A stretch of 44,241 bases of DNA from Burkholderiales bacterium (GCA_020847675.1 JADLBN010000115.1:1-44241), one strand, 5' to 3'; shown: positions 15,626 to 27,079, counted from the first letter of the stretch. The notes: a model not told the origin generated them from the letters alone. Numbers and translations are program-made.

Positions 15626-16911
15626 CCGGTGGCCGACAGCACGGCCGCCACCGTGAGGAACGAACCAAAGGCGACGATTCTATCAGCCTCGCCCGCCACG
15701 GCGAGCGCGGCACGCCAGGCGCTTCCGACGTCGGCCTCTGCGCGGATCGCGCCGACAGGCACGCCGGCCCGCGCGAGCGCTTCGGCGATCCGGCCGGCCG
15801 ACGCGCCGCGCGGTCCCGGCAGCGGCGCGACGAACCAGCGGTCGACTCGGTCCCTCATCGCCGCAGCGACCGCCTCGATGTCCTTGTCCGAGAGCATCGC
15901 GAACACCGCGTAGGTCGTCGGATGGAAGCCCATCGAACCGAGCGCTGCGGCCAGCGCCCGCGCTGCCTGGGGGTTGTGGGCCACGTCGAGCACCCGCGTC
16001 GGACGTCCCGGCAGGACCTGGAAACGACCCGGCAGTTCGACGCTCACGAGCGCGTCCCGCAGCGCGCCTGCAGTCACCGGGACCCGGTCCCGCAACGCAT
16101 CGACCGCCGCGATCGCGCACGCCGCGTTCCCGAGCTGGAACGCGCCGCGGAGCGCCGGGTGGGGCAGGCCGTAGCGCTCGCCGCCCGGCCCCCGGTAGCG
16201 CCACTGCCCGTCCTCCGCGATCGCCGCGAAATCGCGCCCGGCGACGAGAAGGGGTGCGCCGATGCGCCTGGCCGTCTCGACGAGCGACGCCGGCGGATCG
16301 GCATCGCCGCAGATCGCGATACGCCCGGACCGGAAGATGCCCGCCTTCTCGCGGCCGACCGACTCGCGATCGGCGCCGAGGAACTCCCGGTGGTCGAGAT
16401 CGACGCTCGTGACCACTGCGACATCGGCGTCGATCGCGTTGACCGCATCGAGCCGTCCGCCCAGCCCCACTTCGAGCACGAGGACGTCGGGCCGCGCGCG
16501 CGAGAACAGGAGGAGCGCGGCAAGCGTCCCGAATTCGAAGTAGGTCAGCGGAACCGCGGCGTCGCCGATGTTGCGCGCGTCCTCGATCGCGCGAAACGCC
16601 GCGACGAGCGTGTCGTCGGTCGTCTCGATGCCGCCGATGCGGACGCGCTCGTTGTAGCGCGCAAGGTGCGGCGACGCGTACAGGCCGGTGCGATAGCCGG
16701 CGCATCGGAACACCGCTTCGATCATCGCCGCGGTCGACCCCTTGCCGTTGGTACCGGTGACGGTGACGACCGGGCAGGTGATCGCGATGTCGAGCCGGTC
16801 GAGTACCGCCTGCACGCGATCGAGGCCCATCGCGATCGCGCTGGGGTGCAGCGTCTCGAGGCAGGCGAGCCATTCCGAGAGCGTCCGCGGACGCGCCGCT
16901 CTGCCGCTCAC
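15622..16911 (-). CDS. folC: Dihydrofolate synthase / folylpolyglutamate synthase
   Basis: 429 aa; joins glutamate to dihydropteroate and extends the polyglutamate tail of folates in the cytosol. The ATP-binding P-loop is GTNGKGS at 53-59, with YASPHLARYNERVRI, LEVGLGGRLDAVN and DVAHNPQAARAL as further Mur-ligase-type signatures. The GTG start at 16911 overlaps the stop of the acetyltransferase gene as GTGA; the first recognisable family residues (RTLSEWLACLETLHP) follow immediately. It is followed by dedD with a 4-base overlap. It belongs to the conserved accD-folC-dedD-cvpA-purF block. Confidence 0.95.
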   Translation of the reverse strand: MSGRAARPRTLSEWLACLETLHPSAIAMGLDRVQAVLDRLDIAITCPVVTVTGTNGKGSTAAMIEAVFRCAGYRTGLYASPHLARYNERVRIGGIETTDDTLVAAFRAIEDARNIGDAAVPLTYFEFGTLAALLLFSRARPDVLVLEVGLGGRLDAVNAIDADVAVVTSVDLDHREFLGADRESVGREKAGIFRSGRIAICGDADPPASLVETARRIGAPLLVAGRDFAAIAEDGQWRYRGPGGERYGLPHPALRGAFQLGNAACAIAAVDALRDRVPVTAGALRDALVSVELPGRFQVLPGRPTRVLDVAHNPQAARALAAALGSMGFHPTTYAVFAMLSDKDIEAVAAAMRDRVDRWFVAPLPGPRGASAGRIAEALARAGVPVGAIRAEADVGSAWRAALAVAGEADRIVAFGSFLTVAAVLSATG

Positions 16912-17453
16912 GCGAAATCCCCGGGCACGAAGGCGTAGACGGCGGCGTCGTGCGACTCCCCCCGGATCAGGAGCCGGTTGCGCGCGCAGCCTTCGTAGCG
17001 CGCGCCGGAACGTTCGGCAGCGCGCCTGCTGGGGGCGTTGCCGAGCGCGACGACGATCTCGACCCTTCCCAGCCCTGCCTCGTCGAACGCCCACCGGGCG
17101 GCGAGCCGTGCGGCGGCCGGCGCGATGCCGCGCCCGCGCCGCGACGCGCGCACCCAGTAGCCCAGTTGCGCGAAGCGATGGGCACGATCGACGTCGTGCA
17201 ATCCGGCCGCGCCAAGAACCTCCCCGGACGCAGCGTCCTCGACCAGGACCGCGAAGTCGGTGCCCGAATCCCACTCGGCATCGCGCCTGGCGAGCCACTC
17301 GGCGGTATCGGCGATCGCATAGCCGTCGTGCATCCACGGCAGCCACGCGGCGAGATGCGCGCGCGACTCGTCGATCGCCGCGTAGAACGCGGCGAGGTCG
17401 GTCGGCAGGAAGCGGCGGATCGCGATGCGCCCGTCGGAGGCGAGCGGCGTCAC
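16908..17453 (-). CDS. GNAT acetyltransferase, RimJ/RimL type
   Basis: A 181-aa single-domain N-acetyltransferase. It starts with the RimL-like IAIRRFLPTDLAAFYAAIDESRAHLAAWLPW. The acetyl-CoA pyrophosphate loop is RASRRGRGIAPAAARLA, followed by VEIVVALGNAPSRRAAERSGARYEGCARNRLL, which resembles the family's LxVxxxNxxSxxVxEKxGF region. Candidate substrates are protein N-termini or small amines. It sits between accD (16 bases upstream) and folC (4-base overlap), an insertion relative to the usual accD-folC order. Confidence 0.85.
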   Translation of the reverse strand: MTPLASDGRIAIRRFLPTDLAAFYAAIDESRAHLAAWLPWMHDGYAIADTAEWLARRDAEWDSGTDFAVLVEDAASGEVLGAAGLHDVDRAHRFAQLGYWVRASRRGRGIAPAAARLAARWAFDEAGLGRVEIVVALGNAPSRRAAERSGARYEGCARNRLLIRGESHDAAVYAFVPGDFA

Positions 17454-17469
17454 TCGGATGCGGAAGCGG

Positions 17470-18336
<867 letters not shown>

Positions 18337-18371
18337 GTTGTTCTCCTGCGTCGCGGGAGAGGACACCCCCG

Positions 18372-18394
18372 GTCCCACGGACGTCCCACGGACG
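18372..18394. repeat. Tandem GTCCCACGGAC repeat (copy 1)
   Basis: Two head-to-tail units of GTCCCACGGAC, each a near-palindrome (GTCC-CAC-GGAC), lie in the 75-bp accD-trpA spacer. The same 23 bases occur at 32205-32227. Confidence 0.7.
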
Positions 18395-18411
18395 CGGGGT
18401 GGCCCATGGTA

Positions 18412-19226
18412 TCAGGCGGCGCGCTTCGCGGGCATCGCGTCCAGCGCCCGGCGGATCGTGGCGAGCCACGCGCCCGCGCGCTCCGCGGCGCCGTCGGGCG
18501 GACCGTTCTCGATCTCCTGGATGATCCGGGCGCCGATGATGACCGCGTCCGCGTGGGCGGCGACCGCCCTGGCGCTCGCGGCATCGCGGATCCCGAACCC
18601 GACTCCGACCGGCAGCTTCACGTGGCGGCGGATCTCCGAGAGCCTGCGCGCGACGTCGCCGGTGTCGAGGTGCGCGGCACCGGTCACGCCCCGCAGCGAC
18701 ACGTAGTAGACGAAGCCGCGCGCGAGCGCGGCCACCCGCGCGATCCGCGAAGGCGGCGTCGTCGGCGCGAGCAGGAAGATCGTCGCGAGGTCTCGTTCGT
18801 GGAGCGTCGCGGCGAAATCGGCCGCCTCCTCGGGCGGGTAGTCGACGACGAGCGCGCCGTCGACGCCCGCGTCCTTCGCACGGTCGGCGAAGTCGCGCAC
18901 GCCCATGGATTCGACCGGGTTCGCGTAGCCCATCAGCACGACCGGCGTGTTCCTGTCGCGCTCGCGGAATCGCCGCACGACGGCGAGAACGTCTTTGAGT
19001 CCGACGTGCTTCGCGAGCGCGCGCTCCGAGGCGCGCTGGATCACCGGGCCGTCGGCCATCGGATCCGAGAACGGCACGCCGAGCTCGATCGCGTCCGCGC
19101 CGGACGCGACGAGCGCGCGCATCACCTCGAGCGTTCCGTCGAGCGAAGGATCGCCGGTCGTGATGTACGGAATCAGTGCGGTGCGTCCCTCCGCCCGCAG
19201 GCGCGCGAACGTCGCGTCGATGCGGT

Positions 19227-19230
<4 letters not shown>
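18412..19230 (-). CDS. trpA: Tryptophan synthase alpha subunit
   Basis: 272 aa; cleaves indole-3-glycerol phosphate to indole and glyceraldehyde 3-phosphate within the alpha2-beta2 complex. The catalytic acids fall exactly at the family positions, E49 ([10 protein letters not shown]) and D60 (PMADGP). [20 protein letters not shown] and the phosphate-binding [12 protein letters not shown] complete the TIM barrel. Its ATG overlaps the trpB stop (ATGA), so subunits are made in a coupled ratio. accD follows after 75 bases. Confidence 0.97.
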
Positions 19231-20430
<1,200 letters not shown>

Positions 20431-20447
<17 letters not shown>

Positions 20448-21096
20448 TTGCATCGGCTTCGCGTACCCTGGCGACGAACGCGGCGATGCGCGCCGCGTCC
20501 TTGACTCCCTTGATCGGGCTGCCGCCCGCATCGAGCGTCTCGACGCCGGACGACACATCGACCGCCCACGGCCGCACTCGCCGGATCGCCTCGCCCACGT
20601 TGTCGGACGTGAGCCCCCCCGACAGCACGATGGGCACCGGCAGCGCGCGGGGAATGCGACCCCAGTCGAAGCTCTGCCCCGTGCCGCCCGGCAAGCCGCC
20701 GGCAGGCGGATGGTCGAGCAACCAGCCCGCGGCATCCCCGTAGGGCGAGGCCGATTCTAGCAAATCGACACCTGCCTCCACCGCGATCGCCTTGAGGTAG
20801 GGACGGCCGAAGGAACGGCAGAACGCTGCGCTTTCGCTCCCGTGGAATTGCAGCATCGCGAGCGGTACCGCCTCGAGGACCGCACGCACCTCGCCGGCGG
20901 ATGGGTCGACGAAGAGCCCGACGGCGGTCACGAACGGCGGGATCGCCGCGGCAATCTCGCGCGCGCGCTCGACCGCCGCGGCGCGCGGCGTGCCCGACCA
21001 GAACACCATGCCGATCGCATCGGCACCTCCGCGTGCGGCGTCGAGCGCGTGCTCCACGCGCGTGATGCCGCAGATCTTGATTCGCGTGCGCCTCAT
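20431..21096 (-). CDS. trpF: Phosphoribosylanthranilate isomerase
   Basis: 221 aa; converts N-(5'-phosphoribosyl)anthranilate to Cd[11 protein letters not shown] contains the catalytic Cys (C9), and [10 protein letters not shown] contains the catalytic Asp. [25 protein letters not shown] and LQFHGSES are typical of the family. ATG 21096 is preferred over a TTG five codons upstream. The last 17 bases overlap trpB. A palindromic repeat lies between this gene and truA. Confidence 0.96.
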
Positions 21097-21148
21097 CGGA
21101 AGGTCGTCCAATCCGGGGTCGGAGTCGCGTATCCGGCGAGAATGTAGC

Positions 21149-21249
21149 GGAATGTAGGGTCAGACTCGACTTTCCGAAGTCAGGAAAGTCGAGTCTGACC
21201 CTACATTCCCCCCCTACATTCCGGAAAGTCGAGTCTGACCCTGCATTCC
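21149..21249. repeat. Perfect 27-bp inverted repeat with a third copy, at the truA 3' end
   Basis: Arm 21149-21175 is the exact reverse complement of 21183-21209, with a 7-base loop. A third copy of the second arm lies at 21223-21249 with one change. The core is GGGTCAGACTCGACTTTCC. The third copy lies inside the truA reading frame and supplies its last residues, and a CTACATTCC fragment (21214-21222) supplies its TAG stop. It resembles a mobile or REP-like intergenic repeat. Confidence 0.88.
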
Positions 21250-22026
21250 GCCGAATCCCAATTCTCGCCGCGTCGCCGGCAACCCGTAGGCCGCGTCGTA
21301 GTCCGCGCCGCAGAAGTACAAGCCGTCGGGCGCGAACGTCGCCGGGCCCTTCGTGCGGTCGCGTGCGTCGAGGAGTTCCCCGAGCCACGCAGGCGCCGCC
21401 TTGCCGGCGCCGATCTCGACCAGGGCGCCCACGAGGTTGCGGACCATGTGGTGCAGGAAGGCGTCGGCGGACACGTCGATGCGGATCAGGTCGGCTCGCG
21501 CGGAGAGTTCGAACCGGTGGATCGTCTTCACGGGCGACTTCGCCTGACACCCGGAAGCGCGGAAGGACGAGAAGTCGTGCCGCCCGAGCGCGAGCGCCGC
21601 CGCACTGCGCATCGCGTCCAGATCGAGCGGGCGATGATACCAACCGACGCGCCCGGCCATGAGCCCCGGCCGCTCCGGCCGCGCAAGCAGCAGGTACGCG
21701 TAGTGGCGCGCGGTCGCGGCGAAGCGGGCGTGGAACGCGTCGGGCACCGGATGCGCCCACAGCATCGCGATCGCCGGCGGCAGGTGCGCATTGACGCCGC
21801 GCACCCAGGCCGATAGCGGACGATTCTGCGGCACGTCCGCGTGCACGATCTGCGAGAGCGCGTGGACGCCCGCGTCGGTGCGTCCGGCGGGGATCGCCAC
21901 GACGTCGGCCTGCGCGACCTCGCGCAGCGCGCGTTCGAGCGCGTCCTGAACGCCGCAGCGCGCCGGCTGCGACTGGAAGCCGCAGAAGGTCCGGCCGTCG
22001 TACTCGAGGGCAAGCGCGATGCGCAT
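21214..22026 (-). CDS. truA: tRNA pseudouridine(38-40) synthase
   Basis: 270 aa; isomerises uridines 38-40 of tRNA anticodon arms. The catalytic aspartate is D51 in AGRTDAGVHALSQ. YDGRTFCGFQSQP, RHYAYLLLARPERP, FHHMVRN-type FLHHMVRNLVGALVEIG and LYFCGADY are family marks. The C-terminus is odd: after the expected end (ATRRELGFGG) the residues MQGQTRLSGM and the TAG stop are encoded by the repeat element at 21149-21249, so the original stop has probably been overwritten. It is transcribed divergently from the secreted unknown at 22075. Confidence 0.95.
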   Translation of the reverse strand: MRIALALEYDGRTFCGFQSQPARCGVQDALERALREVAQADVVAIPAGRTDAGVHALSQIVHADVPQNRPLSAWVRGVNAHLPPAIAMLWAHPVPDAFHARFAATARHYAYLLLARPERPGLMAGRVGWYHRPLDLDAMRSAAALALGRHDFSSFRASGCQAKSPVKTIHRFELSARADLIRIDVSADAFLHHMVRNLVGALVEIGAGKAAPAWLGELLDARDRTKGPATFAPDGLYFCGADYDAAYGLPATRRELGFGGMQGQTRLSGM

Positions 22027-22074
22027 GGCCGCAAGGATCGCACACCCGATGGCCGGGTATGTCAGTATGGCACC

Positions 22075-22749
22075 GTGCGCGCGGCGTTCACCCTCCCCAT
22101 GGTCCTGGCATCGGCGTGGTCGGCGGCCGTCGCGCAGATGCCCGGCGGGATGCCTGCGCCATCGCCAGGCGACCTCGCCGAAGCCGCGGCGGCCTGCGAG
22201 CAGCTCGGGAAGGTCCCCAACGCACCGATGTCGGTGCAGGCGTGCAAGGCGATGCTGGGCATGTCCGGCACGATCGAGCGAATGCAGTCGGCGGCGGCGG
22301 ATCCGTCCGCGCAGCGCCCGGGCGACGCGCAGCTTTCCTGTGACGCGCTCTTCGCCGAGATGACGTCGATCGGAACCGCGCAGGCGCCGCCGACGGGCTC
22401 CGCGAGCGTCGACGCCGCGCTTGCGGAAGCGACGGCGCTCGGGACGCGGCAGTACGCCGAAGGAACGGCATTCGTCGCCGGGACGTTCGCACTCGGAGCG
22501 GCGATGGGCGCCGCGAGCGCGGTCATGCCCAACTTCGCGGCCGCCGCGATCACAGTGGCGTGGCAGGCCTCGGCGGTGGCGCTCGGAAAGCGGCTGGTCG
22601 CCGAGCAGGCCGAACTGACCCCGCGACGCGATGCCGCGATCGTCGCAACCGCCGAGGACTTCGAGCAGGCGATGGCCGCGAATCCGCGCTTCGCGCGCCT
22701 GGCGTTGCTCGGAATGGACAAGGGCTGCGAACCGCCGCCCGGCAACTAG
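22075..22749 (+). CDS. Secreted protein of unknown function
   Basis: 224 aa with a GTG start; starting here gives a complete signal peptide (VRAAFTLPMVLASAWSAAVAQ), while ATG 22099 would remove its basic end. The mature part begins MPGGMPAPSPGDLAEAAAACEQL, contains four cysteines in the first half or so (ACEQL, ACKAM, LSCDAL) and at the end (KGCEPPP), and has a long Ala/Gly hydrophobic stretch (FVAGTFALGAAMGAASAVMPNFAAAAITVAWQASAVALG) in the middle. I recognise no family. It is the only plus-strand gene inside the 20-kb minus-strand block. Codon use looks like its neighbours. Confidence 0.65.
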   Translation: MRAAFTLPMVLASAWSAAVAQMPGGMPAPSPGDLAEAAAACEQLGKVPNAPMSVQACKAMLGMSGTIERMQSAAADPSAQRPGDAQLSCDALFAEMTSIGTAQAPPTGSASVDAALAEATALGTRQYAEGTAFVAGTFALGAAMGAASAVMPNFAAAAITVAWQASAVALGKRLVAEQAELTPRRDAAIVATAEDFEQAMAANPRFARLALLGMDKGCEPPPGN

Positions 22750-22866
22750 CGGACGAGCCATTCACCGCCGGCCCGTCCGATCGAAACGCCGCGGATCGGC
22801 GTCAGGGTTCGCGTGGCGAACACGGTACGGCAGGCACGATCTGCGCCGGGAAACCCCGGCAGCGGC

Positions 22867-25533
22867 TTACCCGAGCTTGCCCAGGATCGCCTGCGCTTCC
22901 TTCTTCTGCTCGTCGTCGCCCTCGTGCAGCACTTCCTGCAGGATCTCGCGCGCCCCCTCGGCGTCGCCCATCTCCTGATAGGCCTTCGCGAGATCGAGCT
23001 TGGTGGCGGCGTCGTGCCACTGGCCGTCGAGCACCGACGGCGTCGGATCCTCGAACGTCGCCTTGTCCGGATCGAACGACAGGTCGAGCTTGTCGAGTTC
23101 GAGCGCGGCCGCAGGCCTCGCGAGCCGGTCCGAGGTCCCACCGCTCGTCGCCGTGGCCGTGGCGAGCGCGGGTTCGGGCTTCGGCTTGATCGGCGCAGGC
23201 TTGTCGGCGTCGTCGAGATGGAAGTCGAGATCGAACTTGTCGGCGGCTGCGGCCACCTTGCCGGCGACCGAGTCCTTCGCGGACTCCACCTTGTCGCCCA
23301 GGCCGCGCATTGCCGCAACGCCCCCGGCCGCCACCGCGGCCCCTGCCGCTGCCACCGTCGCCGCAACGCCTGCTCCGTGCGTCGGAGCCGGCGTCGCGCG
23401 CGCGTGAACCATCGTTTCCTCGCCGCGGAAAGTGTCCTCCGCGGCCGCGTGCTGCGGACCCGCGCCGGAAGTCGGCGTCAGCGAGATCTCCTCGTCGAGT
23501 CCCATGTCGAAGCCCTGGTCGACCTTCGAGGGCTCCGGCTTGTAGTCGCCGCCGACCGTGAACGTGTCGCTCTCGGCACGCGCCGGACGCGACGCGGGCG
23601 TGCCGCCTTCCGCGAACATCGGATTCGACGGGTCGAGCTGGCGCCCGAGTCCGACCGCCTTGTGCCACACCTCGCCCTGGCCCTGCGACACCGCATACAA
23701 CTCCGAGGCAACGGTCTCGAACGCCGACGGCTTGTTGTGCTGCGCGTGGATCTCGAGCAGCTTGAGGTAGATCTCCTGGCGCTGAGGATCCTTCTTGAGC
23801 GCGTCCTTGAGGATCTCCTCGGCCTGCGCGTCGCGCCCGTAGGCCAGGTACACCTCGGCTTCGGCGATCGGATCGACCTCGTCGGTGTCGATGTTGCCGA
23901 GCCCCTCGCGGCTGAAGTCGCTGCCGAGCGAGTTGTCGCCGGTGTTGACGACGCCGCCCCCGGTCGAGCCGAACACCGTGTTGGTCTTGATGTCGGTGCC
24001 CGAGATGATGCTGTCCTCGAACTTGGTCGTCTTGCGCCGACGCATCGCGACGATGGCTGCGATGCCCGCGAGAATCGCCAGCGCGCCGCCGCCGATCGCC
24101 CAGGCGGGCGTGTTCGCGAACAGGTCCTCGAAGAATCCCGGCGAGTCCTTGGGCGCCTCGGCGACCTTCGGTCCCACGCGGCGCACCTGCTTCGGCGCGT
24201 CGGCCTTGGGAGCTGCCGTCGCGGCAGGTTCCGCTTTCGCAGGCTCCGCGGCCTTGGGCGGTTCGGCTGCCGGCGCTTCCACCTTGGCCGCTTCGGCCTT
24301 CGGGGGTTCCACCTTCGCGGGCTCCACCTTCGGCGGCTCCGCCTTGGCAGGTTCGGCCTTCGCCGGTTCGGCCGCGGGTTGCGCGGCGGAGATCGGAGCG
24401 GACTTCGTCTCCGGTCCCTTCGTCGCCGGCGCGGGCGCAGCCTTCCCGGACACAGCCTCGGCTTGCGCCTGCGCGTTCGCCATCGTGGGGCTGCGGACCT
24501 GCATCGCCTTCTGCATGTCGGCGATGGTTCGTTCCAGCATCGCGATGCGCGTCTGCGCCTCGCGCAGTTGCTGGCCCTGCGCGACAGCGTCCTCGCTGGC
24601 GGCACCGGCACCGCGTCCCGACGCGTCGCGCGACACCCGCAACTGGTCGCCGCTTGCACGCGCGGCCGGCGTGGACTCGGTTACCGCGGCGCCGATCTGG
24701 CCGGACGCACTGCGCCCGCCGCCTTCCGACGTGGGAGCGGCCGCGGCCACGCGATCGCGGTAGGCGCGCCAGTCGGACGCCTGCACCTGGACGACGTGGG
24801 TGGCTTCCTGCGCCGTCACCGCCTGGGCGACGTCCGCGCTCGGCACCGTGATGATCGCTCCGGTGCGAAGGCGGTTCATGTTCTCGCCCTCGAAGGCCGC
24901 GGCGTTGGTCTTGAACAGCGCGACCAGCATCTGGTCGAGGGTCACCGTCGCCGGCTTGGTGCTCGACGCGATCTTCGACAGCGTGTCGCCGCGGCGGACC
25001 GTGTACTGCTCGCCTGCCCCAGCCGCGGGTGCGGGCGACGAAGCCGCGGCTCGCGCGGGTGCCGCAGGAGCGGCCCTCGGCTCGGCAGCGGCGCTCCGCG
25101 CGGGGGCGACCGGCTCGACCGGAGCCTGGACCTGGACACCCGGCGGATCGAGAAGGAACGTGTAGCTTCGCACCACCCGTCCCGACGCCCAGTTCGCCTC
25201 GACCATCAGATCGAGGAACGGCTCGTTGACCGATACCGGCGAGGTGATGCGGAGGTAGGGTCCCGACGACCCCTGCTCGATCGTGATCCGGGTACGGGCG
25301 AGCACCGGCTGGAACGTGAGATCGTTCTGGCGATACAGGGAAGGATCGGCGATGCGCGCGGAGAGCGAGTCGAGTTCGTCGCGCGAAACGGACGTGAGAT
25401 CGATGCGTGCCGACAACGGCTGCCCCAGCGCCGACTCGACCGTCAGGCGGCCGAGACCAAGCGCCTGGACGGCGCCCGAGGCCGCCAGGGCCGCCGCCAA
25501 CAGGGTCAGTTTGAAGATCGGTTTTGCACGCAT
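22867..25533 (-). CDS. fimV: FimV-type pilus assembly / peptidoglycan-binding protein
   Basis: 888 aa. Signal peptide at residues 1-25 (FKLTLLAAALAASGAVQALG). The FimV N-terminal domain is LGRLTVESALGQPLSARIDL...YRQNDLTFQPVLAR (28-130). A LysM domain is at 175-231 (YTVRRGDTLSKIAS...GAIITVP). A short coiled coil lies at 317-343, a Pro/Ala/Lys linker of AKAEP/PKVEP units at 386-445, and one membrane span at about 478-497. The cytoplasmic part has TPR-like segments (AEAEVYLAYGRDAQAEEILKDALKKDP) and ends with the FimV C-terminal domain (KLDLAKAYQEMGDAEGAREILQEVLHEG). FimV localises type IV pilus machinery at cell poles. ATG 25533 is chosen as the start of the signal peptide. It lies between truA and asd as in related genomes. 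Confidence 0.93.
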   Translation of the reverse strand: MRAKPIFKLTLLAAALAASGAVQALGLGRLTVESALGQPLSARIDLTSVSRDELDSLSARIADPSLYRQNDLTFQPVLARTRITIEQGSSGPYLRITSPVSVNEPFLDLMVEANWASGRVVRSYTFLLDPPGVQVQAPVEPVAPARSAAAEPRAAPAAPARAAASSPAPAAGAGEQYTVRRGDTLSKIASSTKPATVTLDQMLVALFKTNAAAFEGENMNRLRTGAIITVPSADVAQAVTAQEATHVVQVQASDWRAYRDRVAAAAPTSEGGGRSASGQIGAAVTESTPAARASGDQLRVSRDASGRGAGAASEDAVAQGQQLREAQTRIAMLERTIADMQKAMQVRSPTMANAQAQAEAVSGKAAPAPATKGPETKSAPISAAQPAAEPAKAEPAKAEPPKVEPAKVEPPKAEAAKVEAPAAEPPKAAEPAKAEPAATAAPKADAPKQVRRVGPKVAEAPKDSPGFFEDLFANTPAWAIGGGALAILAGIAAIVAMRRRKTTKFEDSIISGTDIKTNTVFGSTGGGVVNTGDNSLGSDFSREGLGNIDTDEVDPIAEAEVYLAYGRDAQAEEILKDALKKDPQRQEIYLKLLEIHAQHNKPSAFETVASELYAVSQGQGEVWHKAVGLGRQLDPSNPMFAEGGTPASRPARAESDTFTVGGDYKPEPSKVDQGFDMGLDEEISLTPTSGAGPQHAAAEDTFRGEETMVHARATPAPTHGAGVAATVAAAGAAVAAGGVAAMRGLGDKVESAKDSVAGKVAAAADKFDLDFHLDDADKPAPIKPKPEPALATATATSGGTSDRLARPAAALELDKLDLSFDPDKATFEDPTPSVLDGQWHDAATKLDLAKAYQEMGDAEGAREILQEVLHEGDDEQKKEAQAILGKLG

Positions 25534-25854
25534 GCCGTCCCCTCGCCGAATGCGCATTGCCTCAAGCAAACATAACATCATGGATTTAGCACCGCAAGCT
25601 AAACCTCAGTATTAGCTTGGGTTTTTGGCAACGACGCAGGGCCCAGTCGAGCAAGGTTCATGCCGACGTCGTGACCGCGGCGCCACCGATGGGGGACGCC
25701 GTGCGCACTTCCCACAAGATGTTGTGGCGGGACCCGGCGCAGGCAGGGACCGGTCGTGGTGTTGCATTCGTGCGGCGCGCCGGCCCGGGTAACGACCGCC
25801 CCTCGGACAGGCCGCGAGCACGCGCATTGCGCGCGGGCCCGCGTACCTCCGGCG
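25534..25854. other. Intergenic region between fimV and asd (321 bp)
   Basis: No gene is supported. The part nearest fimV (25560-25625) is strikingly AT-richer than its surroundings. On the minus strand it offers TTGCGG and TATGTT with 17-base spacing as a possible fimV promoter. The remainder (25630-25854) is GC-rich. Open frames through it carry no recognisable protein. Confidence 0.5.
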
Positions 25855-27054
25855 TCAATGCGCGAGCAGGATGCGAAGCATGCGGCGCAACGGCTCCGCC
25901 GCTCCCCAGAGCAACTGGTCGCCCACGGTGAACGCGCCCACGTAGTGGCCGCCCATGGCGAGCTTGCGCACGCGGCCGACCGGAATCTCCAGCTTGCCGG
26001 TGACGGCCGCTGGCGTGAGGTGGCGGATGCTCTCGTCGCGCGTGTTGGGAACCAGCCGCACCCACTCGTGCGCGCCGGCGATGAGGGTCTCGATCTCGGC
26101 GATCGGCAGGTCCTCGCGCAGCCTCATCGTGATCGCCTGCGAGTGGCAGCGCATCGCGCCGATGCGCACGCAGATCGACTCGACCGGAATCGGCGGCTTG
26201 CCGTCGTGGATGCCGCGGCCCGCCCTGGAGGGGGGCGGTGCGTGAGTCGCGCCGGCACCCGGGGCTTCTGCGTCCTGCCGCACCGAATTTCCCCGCCCGA
26301 GGATCTTGTTGGTCTCCGCGCCGCCCTTCCACTCCTCGCGGCTCATGCCGCCCCCGAGATCCTTGTCGATCCACGGGATCAGGCTGCCCGCCAGCGGCAC
26401 TCCGAAGTGCTCGGTCGGGAAGCGATCATCGCGAAGGATGCCTGCGACCTCGCGATCGATCTCGAGGATCGAGGAGTCGGGAGTTGCGAGCAGCGGCTTC
26501 GCGGCGAGGTGCGCCTCGCCCATCTGCTGCAGCAGTTCGCGCATGTTCTGCGCGCCGGCGCCCGAAGCCGCCTGGTAGGTCATGCAGGTCATCCACTCGA
26601 CCAGATCGCGCTCGAGGAGCCCCGCGAGGCCCATCATCATCAGGCTGACCGTACAGTTGCCGCCGATCCAGTCCTTCGTTCCTCGCGCGAATGCGTCGTC
26701 GATCACCGGGCGGTTGACCGGGTCGAGGATGATGACGGCGTCGTCCTTCATGCGCAGCGCGGACGCCGCGTCGATCCAGTGGCCGCGCCAGCCACTCGCG
26801 CGAAGCTTCGGGTGCATCGCGTTGGTCCAGTCGCCGCCCTGGCAGGTGACGATCGCATCGAGCCCGGCGAACGCCGCGGGATCGTTGGCGTCCCGCAGCG
26901 GCCCCGCTGGCTTGCCGACGTCGGGCGACGCGCCGCCCGCGCGCGACGTGGAGAAGAAGACCGGATCGAGGTGGTCGAAATCCCGCTCGGCGCGCATGCG
27001 CTCGAGCAGCACCGATCCGACCATGCCTCGCCAACCGACGAAACCGACTCGCAT
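25855..27054 (-). CDS. asd: Aspartate-semialdehyde dehydrogenase with an internal insertion
   Basis: 399 aa; reduces aspartyl phosphate to aspartate semialdehyde, the branch point to Lys, diaminopimelate, Thr, Met and Ile. The NADP-binding start is [12 protein letters not shown]. The catalytic Cys is C134 ([11 protein letters not shown]), and the basic His is in [11 protein letters not shown] near 304. The C-terminal [18 protein letters not shown] is conserved. Compared with E. coli Asd (367 aa), about 30 extra residues lie at 257-287 ([20 protein letters not shown] onward), between ETNKILG and [11 protein letters not shown]; they look disordered. ATG 27054 is used; a codon-3-upstream start is possible. 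A possible regulatory leader ORF precedes it. Confidence 0.95.
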   Translation of the reverse strand: MRVGFVGWRGMVGSVLLERMRAERDFDHLDPVFFSTSRAGGASPDVGKPAGPLRDANDPAAFAGLDAIVTCQGGDWTNAMHPKLRASGWRGHWIDAASALRMKDDAVIILDPVNRPVIDDAFARGTKDWIGGNCTVSLMMMGLAGLLERDLVEWMTCMTYQAASGAGAQNMRELLQQMGEAHLAAKPLLATPDSSILEIDREVAGILRDDRFPTEHFGVPLAGSLIPWIDKDLGGGMSREEWKGGAETNKILGRGNSVRQDAEAPGAGATHAPPPSRAGRGIHDGKPPIPVESICVRIGAMRCHSQAITMRLREDLPIAEIETLIAGAHEWVRLVPNTRDESIRHLTPAAVTGKLEIPVGRVRKLAMGGHYVGAFTVGDQLLWGAAEPLRRMLRILLAH

Positions 27055-27079
27055 GAGATACACCTCGTCCCCCGCCGTG

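Noticed and set aside
21149-21209. The perfect inverted repeat as an intrinsic terminator of truA
   Set aside because: No T run follows in either direction and there is a third copy, which fits a repeat element better. It may still affect RNA ends.
24185-24365. Periodic sequence in fimV as a DNA repeat element
   Set aside because: It encodes the AKAEP/PKVEP linker of FimV in frame, a usual feature of that protein.
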